Below are positions 51,497 to 60,498 of a stretch of 64,000 nucleotides of DNA, one piece after another. The DNA lies in contig NZ_JAYLLH010000008.1 in the NCBI RefSeq assembly GCF_035818635.1, forward strand, positions 62,001 through 126,000, given 5' to 3'. The first letter of the stretch is position 1. Every line of letters begins with the position of its first letter. Origin of the DNA: Mesobacterium_A hydrothermale. GTDB lineage: Bacteria; Pseudomonadota; Alphaproteobacteria; Rhodobacterales; Rhodobacteraceae. The translations under genes were made by a program, and so were the position numbers. The notes under the pieces were generated by a model, which saw only the letters and a list, made by a program, of their open reading frames with translations, had not been told where the DNA came from and ran no database searches.

Positions 51497-52585
51497 TCAC
51501 TCGCCGCCCAGCACGCGCACGCGCTGTGCAACATAGAAGCCGTCCGACTTGTTGATCCAGCTTGCCGACTTGGCCAGCGAGGCTTCGAACGAGGTGCGGA
51601 TCTTGGCGAACAGTTCGTCGTTCATGTTCTCGTCCATGACCTCTTTCGAGGCGGCGCCGAACGCATCCCAGACGTCGTCCGAGAACTGAAGCGTCTTGAC
51701 GCCCTGCGCCTGCAGACGGGCCAGTGCGGCACCGTTGTTGGCCAGGGTTTCCGACAGCTGGAAGAACGTGGTGGCCATCGAGGCGACGTTCAGGATCTGC
51801 TTGTGCTTTTCGCTCAGGTCGTTCCAGACATCCAGGTTGACCGAGGAGGACAGCGCCGAGCCCGGTTCGTGGAAACCGGCGGTGTAATAGATCTTCGCGA
51901 CTTCCTGGAAGCCTGCGCGCTCGTCGGCCATCGGGCCAACCCACTCCAGACCGTCCAGCGCGCCCGAGGACAGCGCCTGATACAGTTCGCCGCCGGGGAT
52001 GTTCTGCACCGATGCGCCCAGCTTGGACAGCACCTTGCCACCCAGACCCGGCATACGGAATTTCAGGCCGTTGAAGTCGGCGGCCGACGCGATTTCCTTG
52101 CGGAACCAGCCACCCGACTGCGACCCCGAGTTACCGGCCATCAGGCCCTTCAGGTTGAAGATCGAGCCCAGTTCGTCATGCAGTTCCTGACCGCCATCCT
52201 GATAGTACCAGTTGGTGACTTCCTGCGCGGTGCCGCCGAACGGCACGGCGGTGAAATAGGCATAGCCCGGGTGCTGACCGATGAAGTAGTAGTCGGCCGA
52301 GTGATACATGTCGGCCTGGCCCGACGACACGGCGTCGAACACTTCGAACGCACCCACCAGTTCGCCCGGTGCCTTCTTGTCGATGGTCAGTTCGCCATCG
52401 GACACGGCAGCGACATACTGCTCCAGGTAGCTGGCGGCATCATCCAGAACGGCGAAGCCACGCGGCCACGACGTGACCATGGTCAGAGTCCGCTTGCCCT
52501 GTGCATAGGCCGGAGCGGCCAGCGTGGACGCGGCGGCGGCGGCACCGCCAACAGCAGACGTTTTCAGAAAAGAACGACGATCCAT
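51497..52585 (-). CDS. TRAP transporter substrate-binding protein (TakP-like)
   Basis: 362 aa periplasmic receptor. Twin-arginine-like signal (DRRSFLKTSA at 2-11) and cleavage after APAYAQ near residue 29. The mature part fits the TakP/DctP7 group (TMVTSWPRGFAVLDDAAS; GSQSGGWFRKEI; GLEWVGPMADERAGF), which bind 2-oxoacids or aromatic/chloroaromatic acids as their sodium or divalent salt. GGGAGG precedes the ATG. Being upstream of the extended permeases and downstream of the lig genes, it likely captures the aromatic substrate or an intermediate such as 2-pyrone-4,6-dicarboxylate. Confidence 0.9.
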   Translation of the reverse strand: MDRRSFLKTSAVGGAAAAASTLAAPAYAQGKRTLTMVTSWPRGFAVLDDAASYLEQYVAAVSDGELTIDKKAPGELVGAFEVFDAVSSGQADMYHSADYYFIGQHPGYAYFTAVPFGGTAQEVTNWYYQDGGQELHDELGSIFNLKGLMAGNSGSQSGGWFRKEIASAADFNGLKFRMPGLGGKVLSKLGASVQNIPGGELYQALSSGALDGLEWVGPMADERAGFQEVAKIYYTAGFHEPGSALSSSVNLDVWNDLSEKHKQILNVASMATTFFQLSETLANNGAALARLQAQGVKTLQFSDDVWDAFGAASKEVMDENMNDELFAKIRTSFEASLAKSASWINKSDGFYVAQRVRVLGGE

Positions 52586-52797
52586 ATTTTTCCTCCCGTT
52601 TATGTGGATGCGCGAAACGCAAGCGTCCGCGTTGCGCGCGGATCGTTGAAGTGCCGCGACGGTAGCGGCAGCATTCAGCAGATGGAATACCCACTGCTAC
52701 GGATTTTGGTGATTTTCGCGGTCGCCAACGGGCGCATGGGCCGTTTTTCTGCGCCCCGACAGCCTGTCGCCGGGCCCGACGCGCGCCCGTGTGGGTG

Positions 52798-53535
52798 TCA
52801 GCGCGCCGGGAAAAGCCCCTTGCGCCGCATCCAATCGGCAATCACGTTGGCGGTTTCGACCGGTTTTTCGATCGGCAGGAAATGCCCGGCCCCCTCGATC
52901 ACCGCGACCTCCGCCTCGGGGGCCATGGCGGCGATCTCGTCATGATGAGAGACCGGGCTCCAGCGGTCATTGCGCCCCACGGACAGCAGGATCGGGCAAT
53001 GGACCGCCGCAAGATAGGCCCCGGCATCAGGCCGGCCCATCAGGGCCCGGATCTGCGCCTCGTGCACCTGCGGCCCCTTGGCCAGCACCATCTCGCGCAG
53101 TGCACCCATCAGCACATAATCGCCGTGGCGGCTGTCATCCACCATCGGCGGCAACCACGCATCGCACAACGCGCCCATGTCGGCATGGCCCTGCGCGATC
53201 TTGGCTTCGCGCGTTGCGGTTTCCCCCTCGGCCAGCGGATGATGCCCGGTGTCGGCCAGAACCAGCCCGCGCATGCGATCGGGCGCGATCCGGGCCATTT
53301 CCATGCCCACGCGCCCACCCATCGAATGCCCCAGCACGATCAGCGGACCGTCAACGGCCGCCAGCACCCGCTCTGCCATGCCGGTGATCGACGCCGGCCC
53401 GTCGACATCCGCCGCGTACCCGCCAAGGCCCAACAGCGCGCGTACCGGCGCCCAGACCCGGGCATCGGACAAAAGGCCGGGGACGAAGACCAGCGTCACA
53501 TCCCCGGCGGTTTTCAACAGGCTCACGCCGCGCAT
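52798..53535 (-). CDS. alpha/beta hydrolase
   Basis: 245 aa alpha/beta-fold hydrolase with nucleophile elbow GHSMGGR (serine near residue 70), oxyanion region VPGLLSDARVW at the start, an acid in LSVGRNDRWSPV and the catalytic His in EGAGHFLP. Its start overlaps the end of the ligB gene by 13 nt, so it belongs to the ring-cleavage operon. It may open an ester (for example of a methyl or quinic-type aromatic) or hydrolyse a pathway intermediate; the true substrate is unknown. Confidence 0.82.
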   Translation of the reverse strand: MRGVSLLKTAGDVTLVFVPGLLSDARVWAPVRALLGLGGYAADVDGPASITGMAERVLAAVDGPLIVLGHSMGGRVGMEMARIAPDRMRGLVLADTGHHPLAEGETATREAKIAQGHADMGALCDAWLPPMVDDSRHGDYVLMGALREMVLAKGPQVHEAQIRALMGRPDAGAYLAAVHCPILLSVGRNDRWSPVSHHDEIAAMAPEAEVAVIEGAGHFLPIEKPVETANVIADWMRRKGLFPAR

Positions 53536-54371
53536 TCCAGCAGCAGGGTCCCTGCCCCGGTGTTCGAGATCGGAATATGGTAGTTCCGAGTGATCTCGGT
53601 CACGTCATCGCCAAGAGCGCCGCGCATCATCAACCACATCAGGAATTCGGTGCCCTGCGCGCCGGCCTTTTCGACCAGTTCCTGGCGGGTGATCTTGGTC
53701 AGCTCGTCGGGATTGTGCACGATGTTGTCCAGGCAATACTGGTCGAACTCCTTGTTGATGAAGCCCGCCCGCGCACCGTCCAGCTGATGGCTCAGCCCGC
53801 CGGTGCCCAGCACCACGATCTTGGCATCCTCGGGGAAGGACAAAAGCGCGCGGCGCAGCGCGCGGCCAAAGTCCAGCGCCCGCTTCAGCGTCGGGATCGG
53901 GTGTTGTACGGTATTGGCCGAAATCGGTACGGCGCGCGGCATGTCTGGGTTGTTCGGCGCCCCCGGCCAGAACAGCTGCATCGGCACCACGAACCCGTGG
54001 TCGACCGGCAGTTCCTGGCAGGACGTGATGTCGAATTCATCCGCCACCATGGATTCGATGATGTGCCACGACAGTTCCGGCGCCCCGGGGAACGGCGGCA
54101 GTTCGGGCAGGCCCCAGCCTTCGTCCTCGTTGCGGTATTCATGCGCCGCGCCGATCGCGAAGGTCGGCATCTTGTCCAGGAAAAACCCAAGCCCGTGATC
54201 GTTGTAAATGTTGATCACATAGTCGGGCTTGTTGTCCTTCACCCAGGCATGAACCTTGGGATAGCCATCGAAAAACGGCTTCCAATAGGGATCGTCATAC
54301 AGTTCCTGCTGGATCGCATTGCCCACGGCAGGGATGTGCGAGGTGGTGATGCCGCCAAGAATTTTTGCCAT
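53523..54371 (-). CDS. ligB: extradiol ring-cleavage dioxygenase, class III, beta subunit (LigB-like, copy 1)
   Basis: 282 aa catalytic subunit of protocatechuate 4,5-dioxygenase or a close relative. Fe(II) ligands fit H12 (TTSHIPAVG) and H59 (YNDHGLG) plus a C-terminal glutamate in GTEFLMWLMMRGA; the catalytic His is in GTGGLSHQLDG. The alpha subunit gene lies 12 nt upstream. The second LigB in this window (60888) differs clearly, so the two may prefer different substrates (for example protocatechuate against gallate or methylgallate). Confidence 0.88.
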   Translation of the reverse strand: MAKILGGITTSHIPAVGNAIQQELYDDPYWKPFFDGYPKVHAWVKDNKPDYVINIYNDHGLGFFLDKMPTFAIGAAHEYRNEDEGWGLPELPPFPGAPELSWHIIESMVADEFDITSCQELPVDHGFVVPMQLFWPGAPNNPDMPRAVPISANTVQHPIPTLKRALDFGRALRRALLSFPEDAKIVVLGTGGLSHQLDGARAGFINKEFDQYCLDNIVHNPDELTKITRQELVEKAGAQGTEFLMWLMMRGALGDDVTEITRNYHIPISNTGAGTLLLECAA

Positions 54372-54383
54372 GATCGTAACCCC

Positions 54384-54743
54384 TTATGCCTGGCTCTTCA
54401 GGAATTCTTTGAACTCCTCGGTGGTCCGGCCGGTTTGCAGCCCGCCGACGTCCTGCACTGACAGCTTGAAGATGCCGGCCAGCTTGGCGAGGTAGTAGAT
54501 ATTGCCACCCGCCGCGATCATCCCCAGGATATCGCTGTTGCGGATCGCCTGTTTCTGTTCCTCGTTCAGGCCGTATTTTTCCATCCACGCTTCGGGATCG
54601 GCCTTGAACGCCTCGCGGTTCACGGCCTTGTTGAAGTCATAGCACATCTTGTTCAGCGCATAGCCCTTCATCGCCTGCTTGCCATCGAAGATGGTCGTGC
54701 CGGGGATGTCGAGGTGATAGTCGTAACCGGGCAGGTCATGCAT
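54384..54743 (-). CDS. ligA: protocatechuate 4,5-dioxygenase alpha subunit (LigA-like, copy 1)
   Basis: 119 aa helical lid subunit. The LigA signature is seen in YALNKMCYDFNKAVNREAF, KYGLNEEQKQAIRNSD and GGNIYYLAKLAGI. AGGAGG precedes the ATG. It covers the LigB active site and takes part in substrate binding. Read just before its ligB partner. Confidence 0.88.
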   Translation of the reverse strand: MHDLPGYDYHLDIPGTTIFDGKQAMKGYALNKMCYDFNKAVNREAFKADPEAWMEKYGLNEEQKQAIRNSDILGMIAAGGNIYYLAKLAGIFKLSVQDVGGLQTGRTTEEFKEFLKSQA

Positions 54744-54800
54744 CGGTTTTCCTCCTGATCTATGCCTTGTCGTCCGGGTTTCGCCGGGCAGGCAAAGCGG

Positions 54801-55691
54801 TCACGCCCAGTACAGGCGCATCGGGTTGTCCACGAGCAGCTTTTGCTGTTCTTCGCGGGTTCGCGCGATTTTCGGAATGAAATCCACCAGATTGCCGTCG
54901 TCGGGCATATGCGATTTCATATTGGGATGCGGCCAGTCGGTGCCCCACAGTACGCGGTCGGGAAACCGTTCCACCACCGCCCGGGCAAAGGGCACCACGT
55001 CGTCATACTCCGGCGGACCGGATTTCGACAGCCGTTCCGGGCAGGTCACCTTGGACCAGACCCGCGGGTTGTCTTCCATCAGTTGCAGAAAGCGCTGGAA
55101 ATCGGGGTGATCGACCCCCTTCTCCACGTCCGGACGGCCCATGTGGTCGACCACGATGATGGTTGGCAACTGGTTGAGGAACGGGATCAGCTCCTCCAGG
55201 TCCTGGCCCTCGAAATAGACCACGATGTGCCAGCCCAGGGGCGCGATCTTCTCGGCAATGCCCAGGAACACCTCTTTCGGCGTCGCATCCACCAGCCGCT
55301 TGACAAAGTTGAAGCGCACCCCGCGCACCCCGGCCTCGTGCATCTGCTGCAACTCGTCCAGGGGGATATCGGCGCCGACGCTGGCGATCCCGCGCGCCAG
55401 GTCGCCGGCGCTGCGGCAGGCATCGACCATGGCGCGGTTGTCCTTGCCGTGGCAGGTCGCCTGCACGATCACGTTGCGGGCAAATCCCAGATGATCGCGC
55501 AGCGCATAAAGCTGATCCTTGCCCGCGTTGCAGGGCGTGTATTTCCGCTCCGGCGCGAAGGGAAACTCGGGCGACGGCCCAAAGACGTGGCAATGCGCAT
55601 CCACGGCCCCCTCGGGCAGCACGAAATCGGGTTTCTTGGGGTTGGGGTGAAACACCAGCCAATCCGCGTCCATCACCTGTTTCTCGCTCAT
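54801..55691 (-). CDS. ligI: 2-pyrone-4,6-dicarboxylate hydrolase
   Basis: 296 aa amidohydrolase-superfamily enzyme that opens the lactone 2-pyrone-4,6-dicarboxylate to 4-oxalomesaconate. The N-terminal DAHCHVFGPSPEFP is the LigI motif, with further landmarks RGVRFNFVKR, VDHMGRP and LWGTDWPHPN (aspartate of the active site). Its start overlaps the galD stop by ATGA. It follows LigC in the pathway. Confidence 0.93.
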   Translation of the reverse strand: MSEKQVMDADWLVFHPNPKKPDFVLPEGAVDAHCHVFGPSPEFPFAPERKYTPCNAGKDQLYALRDHLGFARNVIVQATCHGKDNRAMVDACRSAGDLARGIASVGADIPLDELQQMHEAGVRGVRFNFVKRLVDATPKEVFLGIAEKIAPLGWHIVVYFEGQDLEELIPFLNQLPTIIVVDHMGRPDVEKGVDHPDFQRFLQLMEDNPRVWSKVTCPERLSKSGPPEYDDVVPFARAVVERFPDRVLWGTDWPHPNMKSHMPDDGNLVDFIPKIARTREEQQKLLVDNPMRLYWA

Positions 55692-56737
55692 GCGAAGACC
55701 TCTCCATCCATCAGTTTGCGCGCGGTGCGCAGAATTGCCGCCTCGGCCACAAGGCCCGTGTCATCCAGCGTGGCCACCACGGTCATTTCGCCGGTCGGGT
55801 GCTCCACCGACAGCACCCGTTCGCGGCCCACGCCGCGGTCTGCCATGTCATAGCCCACGGCCCCCGGCGTCAGGCAGGCGGTGGCGACGGAAACCGCCCC
55901 CAGCACGCCGATCGTCTTGTGGCAGCGGTGCGGAATGAACGTCCGCGTGCCGATTGCCCCACCGTTCACTGCGGGGCTGACCATGGTCATCTTCGGCACC
56001 GATTTCGCCGCCACGTCACCCAGGTTCATCCGCGGCCCGCAGGCCAGCCGGATCGCCTCCAGCCGTGCCCGCAGGTCGGCGTTGCCTTCCAGCTCCTCCG
56101 GCGTCTCTTGCCCGGAAATCCCCATGTCTGCCGCGCGCAGGACGACACAGGGCATGCCGTTGTCGATCATCGTCACCTCGACCCCCGCAACCACGTCGAC
56201 CACGTTGCCCGTGGGCAACAAGGCCCCGCAGGACGACCCGGCGGTGTCCTGGAACGCAATCGGCACCGGCGCCGATGTCCCCGGCACCCCGTCGATCCGC
56301 GCCTCCCCCGCATAGCTGACCTTGCCGCCCGGGGTCTGCACCCGCGCCACCGCCACCTGGCCGGTATTCTCCATGAAAATCGTCACCGGCGTCTCGCCGT
56401 CCTGTGCCGCCACCAGCCCGCGCTCGATGGCGAAGGGCCCGACACCGGCAAGGATGTTGCCGCAATTCTGCGCGTCGGTCACGATGGCCTGATCGACGAA
56501 CACCTGCAGGAACAGGTAATCCACATCGACCCCCACCCGTTCCGAAGCTTCCACCACCGCCACCTTACTGGTCAGCGGATCGGCCCCGCCCATCCCGTCG
56601 ATCTGGCGGATATCCGGGGATCCCATCACCCCCAGCAGGAATGCGTCCCGGTCGGCCACGGCCACCAGGTCTTCGGCCAGGAAATACCCACCTTTCGAGG
56701 TCCCCCCCCGCATCCACATGCAGCGCACTGCGTCCAC
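55688..56737 (-). CDS. galD: 4-oxalomesaconate tautomerase (PrpF family)
   Basis: 349 aa isomerase with the PrpF fold. The N-terminal MRGGTSKGGYF motif and later GADPLTSKVAVV and AQNCGNILAGVGPFA are typical. It shifts the double bond of the keto form to the enol form needed by the hydratase. The start is a GTG at 56737, with GAGGAG 9 nt upstream; this gives the family N-terminus, while the next ATG (56719) would cut into the conserved motif region. Coupled by ATGA to ligI. Confidence 0.9.
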   Translation of the reverse strand: MDAVRCMWMRGGTSKGGYFLAEDLVAVADRDAFLLGVMGSPDIRQIDGMGGADPLTSKVAVVEASERVGVDVDYLFLQVFVDQAIVTDAQNCGNILAGVGPFAIERGLVAAQDGETPVTIFMENTGQVAVARVQTPGGKVSYAGEARIDGVPGTSAPVPIAFQDTAGSSCGALLPTGNVVDVVAGVEVTMIDNGMPCVVLRAADMGISGQETPEELEGNADLRARLEAIRLACGPRMNLGDVAAKSVPKMTMVSPAVNGGAIGTRTFIPHRCHKTIGVLGAVSVATACLTPGAVGYDMADRGVGRERVLSVEHPTGEMTVVATLDDTGLVAEAAILRTARKLMDGEVFA

Positions 56738-56763
56738 CAGCCCGATCTCCTCATCATCTTGCC

Positions 56764-56877
56764 GAAAATATCCCGGGGGTCCGGGGGCAGCGCCCCCGCA
56801 CGCGCGCCAGCGCGCCCCGATCGGATCGCGCCAGCGATCCGAAACCTCTCATCCCGCCGGATCGCGCCTGCGATCCG
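56764..56877. repeat. cluster of palindromic intergenic repeats, REP-like
   Basis: In the 147-bp spacer between galD and ligK there are three hairpins: CGGGGGC-AGC-GCCCCCG (56782-56798), TCGGATCGC...GCGATCCGA (56821-56842) and the near-identical CGGATCGCGCCTGCGATCCG (56858-56877). The last two form a direct repeat differing by one base. The first resembles the stretch at 5041-5080. Confidence 0.6.
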
Positions 56878-56884
56878 AGCCGCG

Positions 56885-57559
56885 TCACAGGTATTTCAAC
56901 CCTTTCTCCGCCAGGCGTCCGCGCATGTCATAGATGTCCAGCCCCAGCTCTCCCGCCGCCAGCCGCGCGCGCTTGGCAACCTCCGCCTCCTCGCGCTTCT
57001 GCGCCTTGACCAGCACGTCCTCGGCCTCTTCACGGCGCACGACGCACACCCCGTCATCATCGGCGACAATCACATCGCCGGGGGTGACCAGCGCCCCCGC
57101 GCAAACCACCGGGATATTCACCGACCCAACGGTTTCCTTCACCGTGCCCTGGGCAAAAATCGCCTTGGACCAGACCGGAAACTGCATCTCTTCCAGGTCC
57201 ATCACGTCCCGCACACCGGCATCGATGATCAGCCCCTTGACGCCCCGTGCCTGGGCCGAGGTCGCCAGAAGGTCGCCGAAATAGCCGTCTTCACAGGGGC
57301 TGGTCGGCGCCAGCACCATGATGTCGCCGGCCTGACACTGTTCGATGCAGACATGCACCATCCAGTTGTCCCCCGGCGGCGCAGAGATCGTGACCGCGCT
57401 CGCCGCCAGCCGGGTGCCGCGATAGATCGGCCGCATGTAGCTGGCCATCAGGCCCTTGCGGCCCTGCGCCTCGTGCACGGTGGCGACACCGCATTTTCCC
57501 AGCGCCGCGACCACCACGGGATCGGCGCGCTCGATGTTTTGAACGACTACTCCGCCCAT
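56885..57559 (-). CDS. ligK: 4-carboxy-4-hydroxy-2-oxoadipate aldolase (RraA-like)
   Basis: 224 aa class II aldolase of the RraA fold that splits 4-carboxy-4-hydroxy-2-oxoadipate into pyruvate and oxaloacetate, the last pathway step. Typical are VATVHEAQGRKGLM, GDNWMVHVCIEQC, GLIIDAGVRDVMDLEEM (metal and substrate site) and PGDVIVADDDGVCVV. The ATG at 57559 is used since the longer frame upstream lacks similarity. A ribosome site GAGGGAGGA stands before it. Confidence 0.92.
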   Translation of the reverse strand: MGGVVVQNIERADPVVVAALGKCGVATVHEAQGRKGLMASYMRPIYRGTRLAASAVTISAPPGDNWMVHVCIEQCQAGDIMVLAPTSPCEDGYFGDLLATSAQARGVKGLIIDAGVRDVMDLEEMQFPVWSKAIFAQGTVKETVGSVNIPVVCAGALVTPGDVIVADDDGVCVVRREEAEDVLVKAQKREEAEVAKRARLAAGELGLDIYDMRGRLAEKGLKYL

Positions 57560-57570
57560 CTCATCCTCCC

Positions 57571-58050
57571 TCAGAACATCCGCTTGGGCACATCGGTCTT
57601 CCAGACCAGCTTGTGTGCCGCCACCGCGCCGACGTGGATCACCACCAGGGCGATCAGGATCGGTTTCATGATCTCGTGCACTTCGCCGATGCTGCCGCTG
57701 GCGGTGAACCAGGCCACCATCCCGCTGACCGGCATCAGGATCATGATCGCGTAAAGCGCCAGGTGCCCGACGACCGCCAACTTCTTGAACAGTTCCGGTT
57801 CGTTCTCGGGGGCCGCAGGCGCGCCCAGGCGGACCTTCAGCGCCATCCGCCACAGCGCGAAGACCAGAACGCCCGCGCCCATCGCGATATGCCCGATGAC
57901 AACCCAATTGTAGTCATAGACCCCGTCCCGGACGACCCCGCGAAAGGCGCGGCCGATTTCCTCGAACAGGGTATAGTTCAGCGCGATCATTCCCACGACC
58001 GCCCAGTGCAGGACCTTTTGCAGGCCCGTGTATCCCGCCGCGACCTTCAT
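57571..58050 (-). CDS. cytochrome b561 family protein
   Basis: 159 aa inner-membrane protein with four hydrophobic helices. Histidines at LHWAVVGMIALNY, IGHIAMGAGVLVF, VGHLALYAIMILMP and VIHVGAVAAHKLV fit two b-type heme ligand pairs. Proteins of this type pass electrons between the membrane quinone pool and a partner. It is embedded in the ring-cleavage operon (TGATG overlap with galB, 11 nt before ligK), which is unusual because no pathway enzyme is known to need a membrane cytochrome. Confidence 0.85.
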   Translation of the reverse strand: MKVAAGYTGLQKVLHWAVVGMIALNYTLFEEIGRAFRGVVRDGVYDYNWVVIGHIAMGAGVLVFALWRMALKVRLGAPAAPENEPELFKKLAVVGHLALYAIMILMPVSGMVAWFTASGSIGEVHEIMKPILIALVVIHVGAVAAHKLVWKTDVPKRMF

Positions 58051-58787
58051 CAGTCCAACTCGTCCACGGTGCGCGGGAAAATCGCCTGGAAGCCCTCGGC
58101 ATAGCGGCAATCGCGCCCGCCCGACATGCCGCCAGAGTTGCGGCGGAAATGGTTGCCGCGGTTCTGGGCGACGTTTTCATAGAAGTGCCACAGGTGCTCT
58201 TGGCCCTGCATGCACTGGATCGCGGCCCATTTCTTGTCCCACACCGGGGTGATGTCCAGGAACACGTTGGGCTTCCATTCCATCTGTTCGGTCTGGTGCG
58301 GCTCGAACAGGTACAGCTGCGGCGCGCCCAGCACCTTCTGGCCGGGGTTGTGGCCCCAGGCCTGCGCCACCATCCGCGCCTCCAGCGCGAAATCGGTCGT
58401 GCGCATGTGGTCGGTGTTGTAGGGGTCCCATTTCGAATGGCTGAACATGAACTTGGGCTGCACTTCGCGGATGATGTCGACCATCTGCTCCAGCGTTTCG
58501 CGGCCCAGGTCCAGCGGATAGTCGCCGCGGTCCAGGAAGCGGATATCGGTCACCCCCAGCGCGGCGGCGGCGTTCTCGGCCTCTTCGCGGCGTGCGGCCT
58601 TCACCCGCTCCAGCGTCATACCGTCCTGTTTCCAAAGCTTGGCGCTTTCGCCGCGTTCACCGTAGCTTAGGCAAACGACGGTAACGTCGTAGCCCTTGGA
58701 CTGGTGCAGCGCGATCGCACCGCCCGCCCGCCAGACGAAGTCGGCGGAATGGGCGCTGATCACAAGCGCGGTTTTCTTGTCGGACAT
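58050..58787 (-). CDS. galB: 4-oxalomesaconate hydratase (PIG-L/LmbE family)
   Basis: 245 aa zinc enzyme of the LmbE fold. It carries SAHSADFVWRAGG (H13, D16 as metal ligands), and FMFSHSKWDPYNTDHMRTTD with further ligands. In Pseudomonas putida, GalB of this family hydrates the enol form of 4-oxalomesaconate, unlike the unrelated LigJ of sphingomonads. Its location with galD supports that role. The ATG at 58787 begins the conserved region. It is the first gene of the leftward operon, divergent from the LysR gene. Confidence 0.88.
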   Translation of the reverse strand: MSDKKTALVISAHSADFVWRAGGAIALHQSKGYDVTVVCLSYGERGESAKLWKQDGMTLERVKAARREEAENAAAALGVTDIRFLDRGDYPLDLGRETLEQMVDIIREVQPKFMFSHSKWDPYNTDHMRTTDFALEARMVAQAWGHNPGQKVLGAPQLYLFEPHQTEQMEWKPNVFLDITPVWDKKWAAIQCMQGQEHLWHFYENVAQNRGNHFRRNSGGMSGGRDCRYAEGFQAIFPRTVDELD

Positions 58788-58901
58788 GGGTTTCTCCCGG
58801 TTTCTTGGGCGGTGTCTTTGCGGCGGAGATTGCATAAAACCATCGGGTTTGCCTATTTCGATTAAGGCCGGTAGCATAAGTTTTCGCTATTAGGGTCTGC
58901 C

Positions 58902-60101
58902 ATGGACTTCCCCAACCTTCGCCACATGCGCGTGTTCCAGGAGGCGGTGCTGAGCGGTTCGGTTTCCGAGGCCGCGGCGCGCTGCCACCTGTCGCAACCC
59001 GCCGCGACACAGGCCATCCGCAAGCTGGAGTCCGAGCTGGGCACCACGCTGCTGGTGCGGCGGATGCGGCGGTTCGCGCCGACGCCCACCGGGGCGCTGT
59101 TCGTGCGCCGGGTCAGCACGGCGCTGGAACACCTGGCGCAGGGCGCGCGCAACGCGACGCGGGGCGGCAAGGGGCGCGCGGGGTTCGACCGGTTGCTGAC
59201 GGCGGCGCAGCTGCGCGCGCTGATCGCCATCGCCGCCACCGGCAGCTTCACCATCGCGGCGCGCTCTCTCGACCTGTCGCAACCGACGATTCATCGTGCT
59301 GCGCGGGGGTTGGAGGACCTCTGCGCCTTGCCGCTGTTCCGGGCGACACCTTCGGGGGTGGAACTGACGCCGGCGGCGCAGACCTTTACCCAGAGCGCCA
59401 AGCTGGCGCAGGCCGAAATCCGGCAGGGCATCGAAGAAATCGCGGCGGAACTGGGGGATACGCGCAGCACCTTCCGGCTGGGCAGCCTGCCGCTGGCGCG
59501 GTCCACCATCGTGCCGCGCGCGACCCACGCGCTGATCACGGCCAACGCGGGCGTGCAGGTGCGGGTGATCGACGGACGGTATACGGAACTGCTGCGCAGC
59601 CTGCGCGAAGGCGATCTGGACTGCCTGATCGGGGCCCTGCGCGACCCCGCCCCGGCCGAGGACGTGACGCAGGAACCGCTGTTCCGCGACGCGCTGGTGG
59701 TGGTGGCGCACCCGTCGCACCCGCTGGTGGGGCGACACGGGCTGACGCTGGAAGATACCCTGTCTTTTCCGTGGGTTGCGCCGCCGCGTGAAACCCCGGC
59801 GGGGCAATACCTGTTCGACACGCTGCGCATTCAGGACCTGCCGGAAACCCCGGTGCGGGTGGTATCGTCATCGCTGGTGATGCTGCGCGGGATGCTGGCC
59901 GAGGGGCCCTATATCTCGCTGATTTCCCGCCACCAGATCGCGATCGAGGCCGCGGCGGGGAATTTCGCCGCGCTGGATATCGCGCTGGAGGGCAGCGCCC
60001 GGCCCATCGGGCTGACCTATCGCACCGGGTGGCGACCAACGCGGATGCAGCAGCGCTATCTTGACCTGCTGCGGCAGGCATCGCGCGGCCTGGGGGAATA
60101 A
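58902..60101 (+). CDS. LysR-type regulator with two tandem N-terminal helix-turn-helix domains
   Basis: 399 aa, about 90 longer than normal LysR proteins. The first winged helix-turn-helix (residues 5-65; MRVFQEAVLSGSVSEAAARC, then HLSQPAATQAIRKLE) is followed by a second one (about 100-165; ALIAIAATGSFTIAARSLDL, then SQPTIHRAARGLEDL). The usual two-lobed effector domain fills about 170-390 and would sense the aromatic substrate or an intermediate. It is divergent from galB and upstream of the rightward ligA-ligB-ligC operon, and probably controls both. Confidence 0.85.
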   Translation: MDFPNLRHMRVFQEAVLSGSVSEAAARCHLSQPAATQAIRKLESELGTTLLVRRMRRFAPTPTGALFVRRVSTALEHLAQGARNATRGGKGRAGFDRLLTAAQLRALIAIAATGSFTIAARSLDLSQPTIHRAARGLEDLCALPLFRATPSGVELTPAAQTFTQSAKLAQAEIRQGIEEIAAELGDTRSTFRLGSLPLARSTIVPRATHALITANAGVQVRVIDGRYTELLRSLREGDLDCLIGALRDPAPAEDVTQEPLFRDALVVVAHPSHPLVGRHGLTLEDTLSFPWVAPPRETPAGQYLFDTLRIQDLPETPVRVVSSSLVMLRGMLAEGPYISLISRHQIAIEAAAGNFAALDIALEGSARPIGLTYRTGWRPTRMQQRYLDLLRQASRGLGE

Positions 60102-60498
60102 TCCGTCTATTCAGACAGGCTATGACCGGCGGCTGCCCGCAGGTGGTCAGATTTTGTTAACAAACTGAATTTCATCAGCAAACCCGGCATGCACATTGTA
60201 TGCACATCCTATGCACAATCCATGCGCACAAGGATGCGCCTGCCGATGCAGCACACCGGGCGACACCAAACCGCCAGACGGCGAAACATGTGCCCACCCT
60301 GGCCGCCCCCCTCGCCCCCCGCACCAGTCGCCGGGCCGCCGGACCACCGTGTCCGGACGCACCGCCCGCACGCCCCCTATAGCAATTTCCAATACACTCA
60401 CGCGCCTTTCAATTGGGCCAGCGCGGCCCCAGTTGCTACCTCTCTGCCACGAGAGAGGACCGGCTGGCCGCGCCAGCCCAACCGACAAGGAGTGCCAA
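60102..60498. promoter_or_regulatory. 397-bp control region before the ligA-ligB-ligC operon
   Basis: No gene seen. It has a perfect 12-bp palindrome TTTGTTAACAAA (60153-60164), then four tandem 11-bp units ATGCACATTGT, ATGCACATCCT, ATGCACAATCC and ATGCGCACAAG (60189-60232). The units are one helical turn apart, as for cooperative binding of a regulator. The remainder (60240-60480) is GC-rich with no clear motif. Confidence 0.55.
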
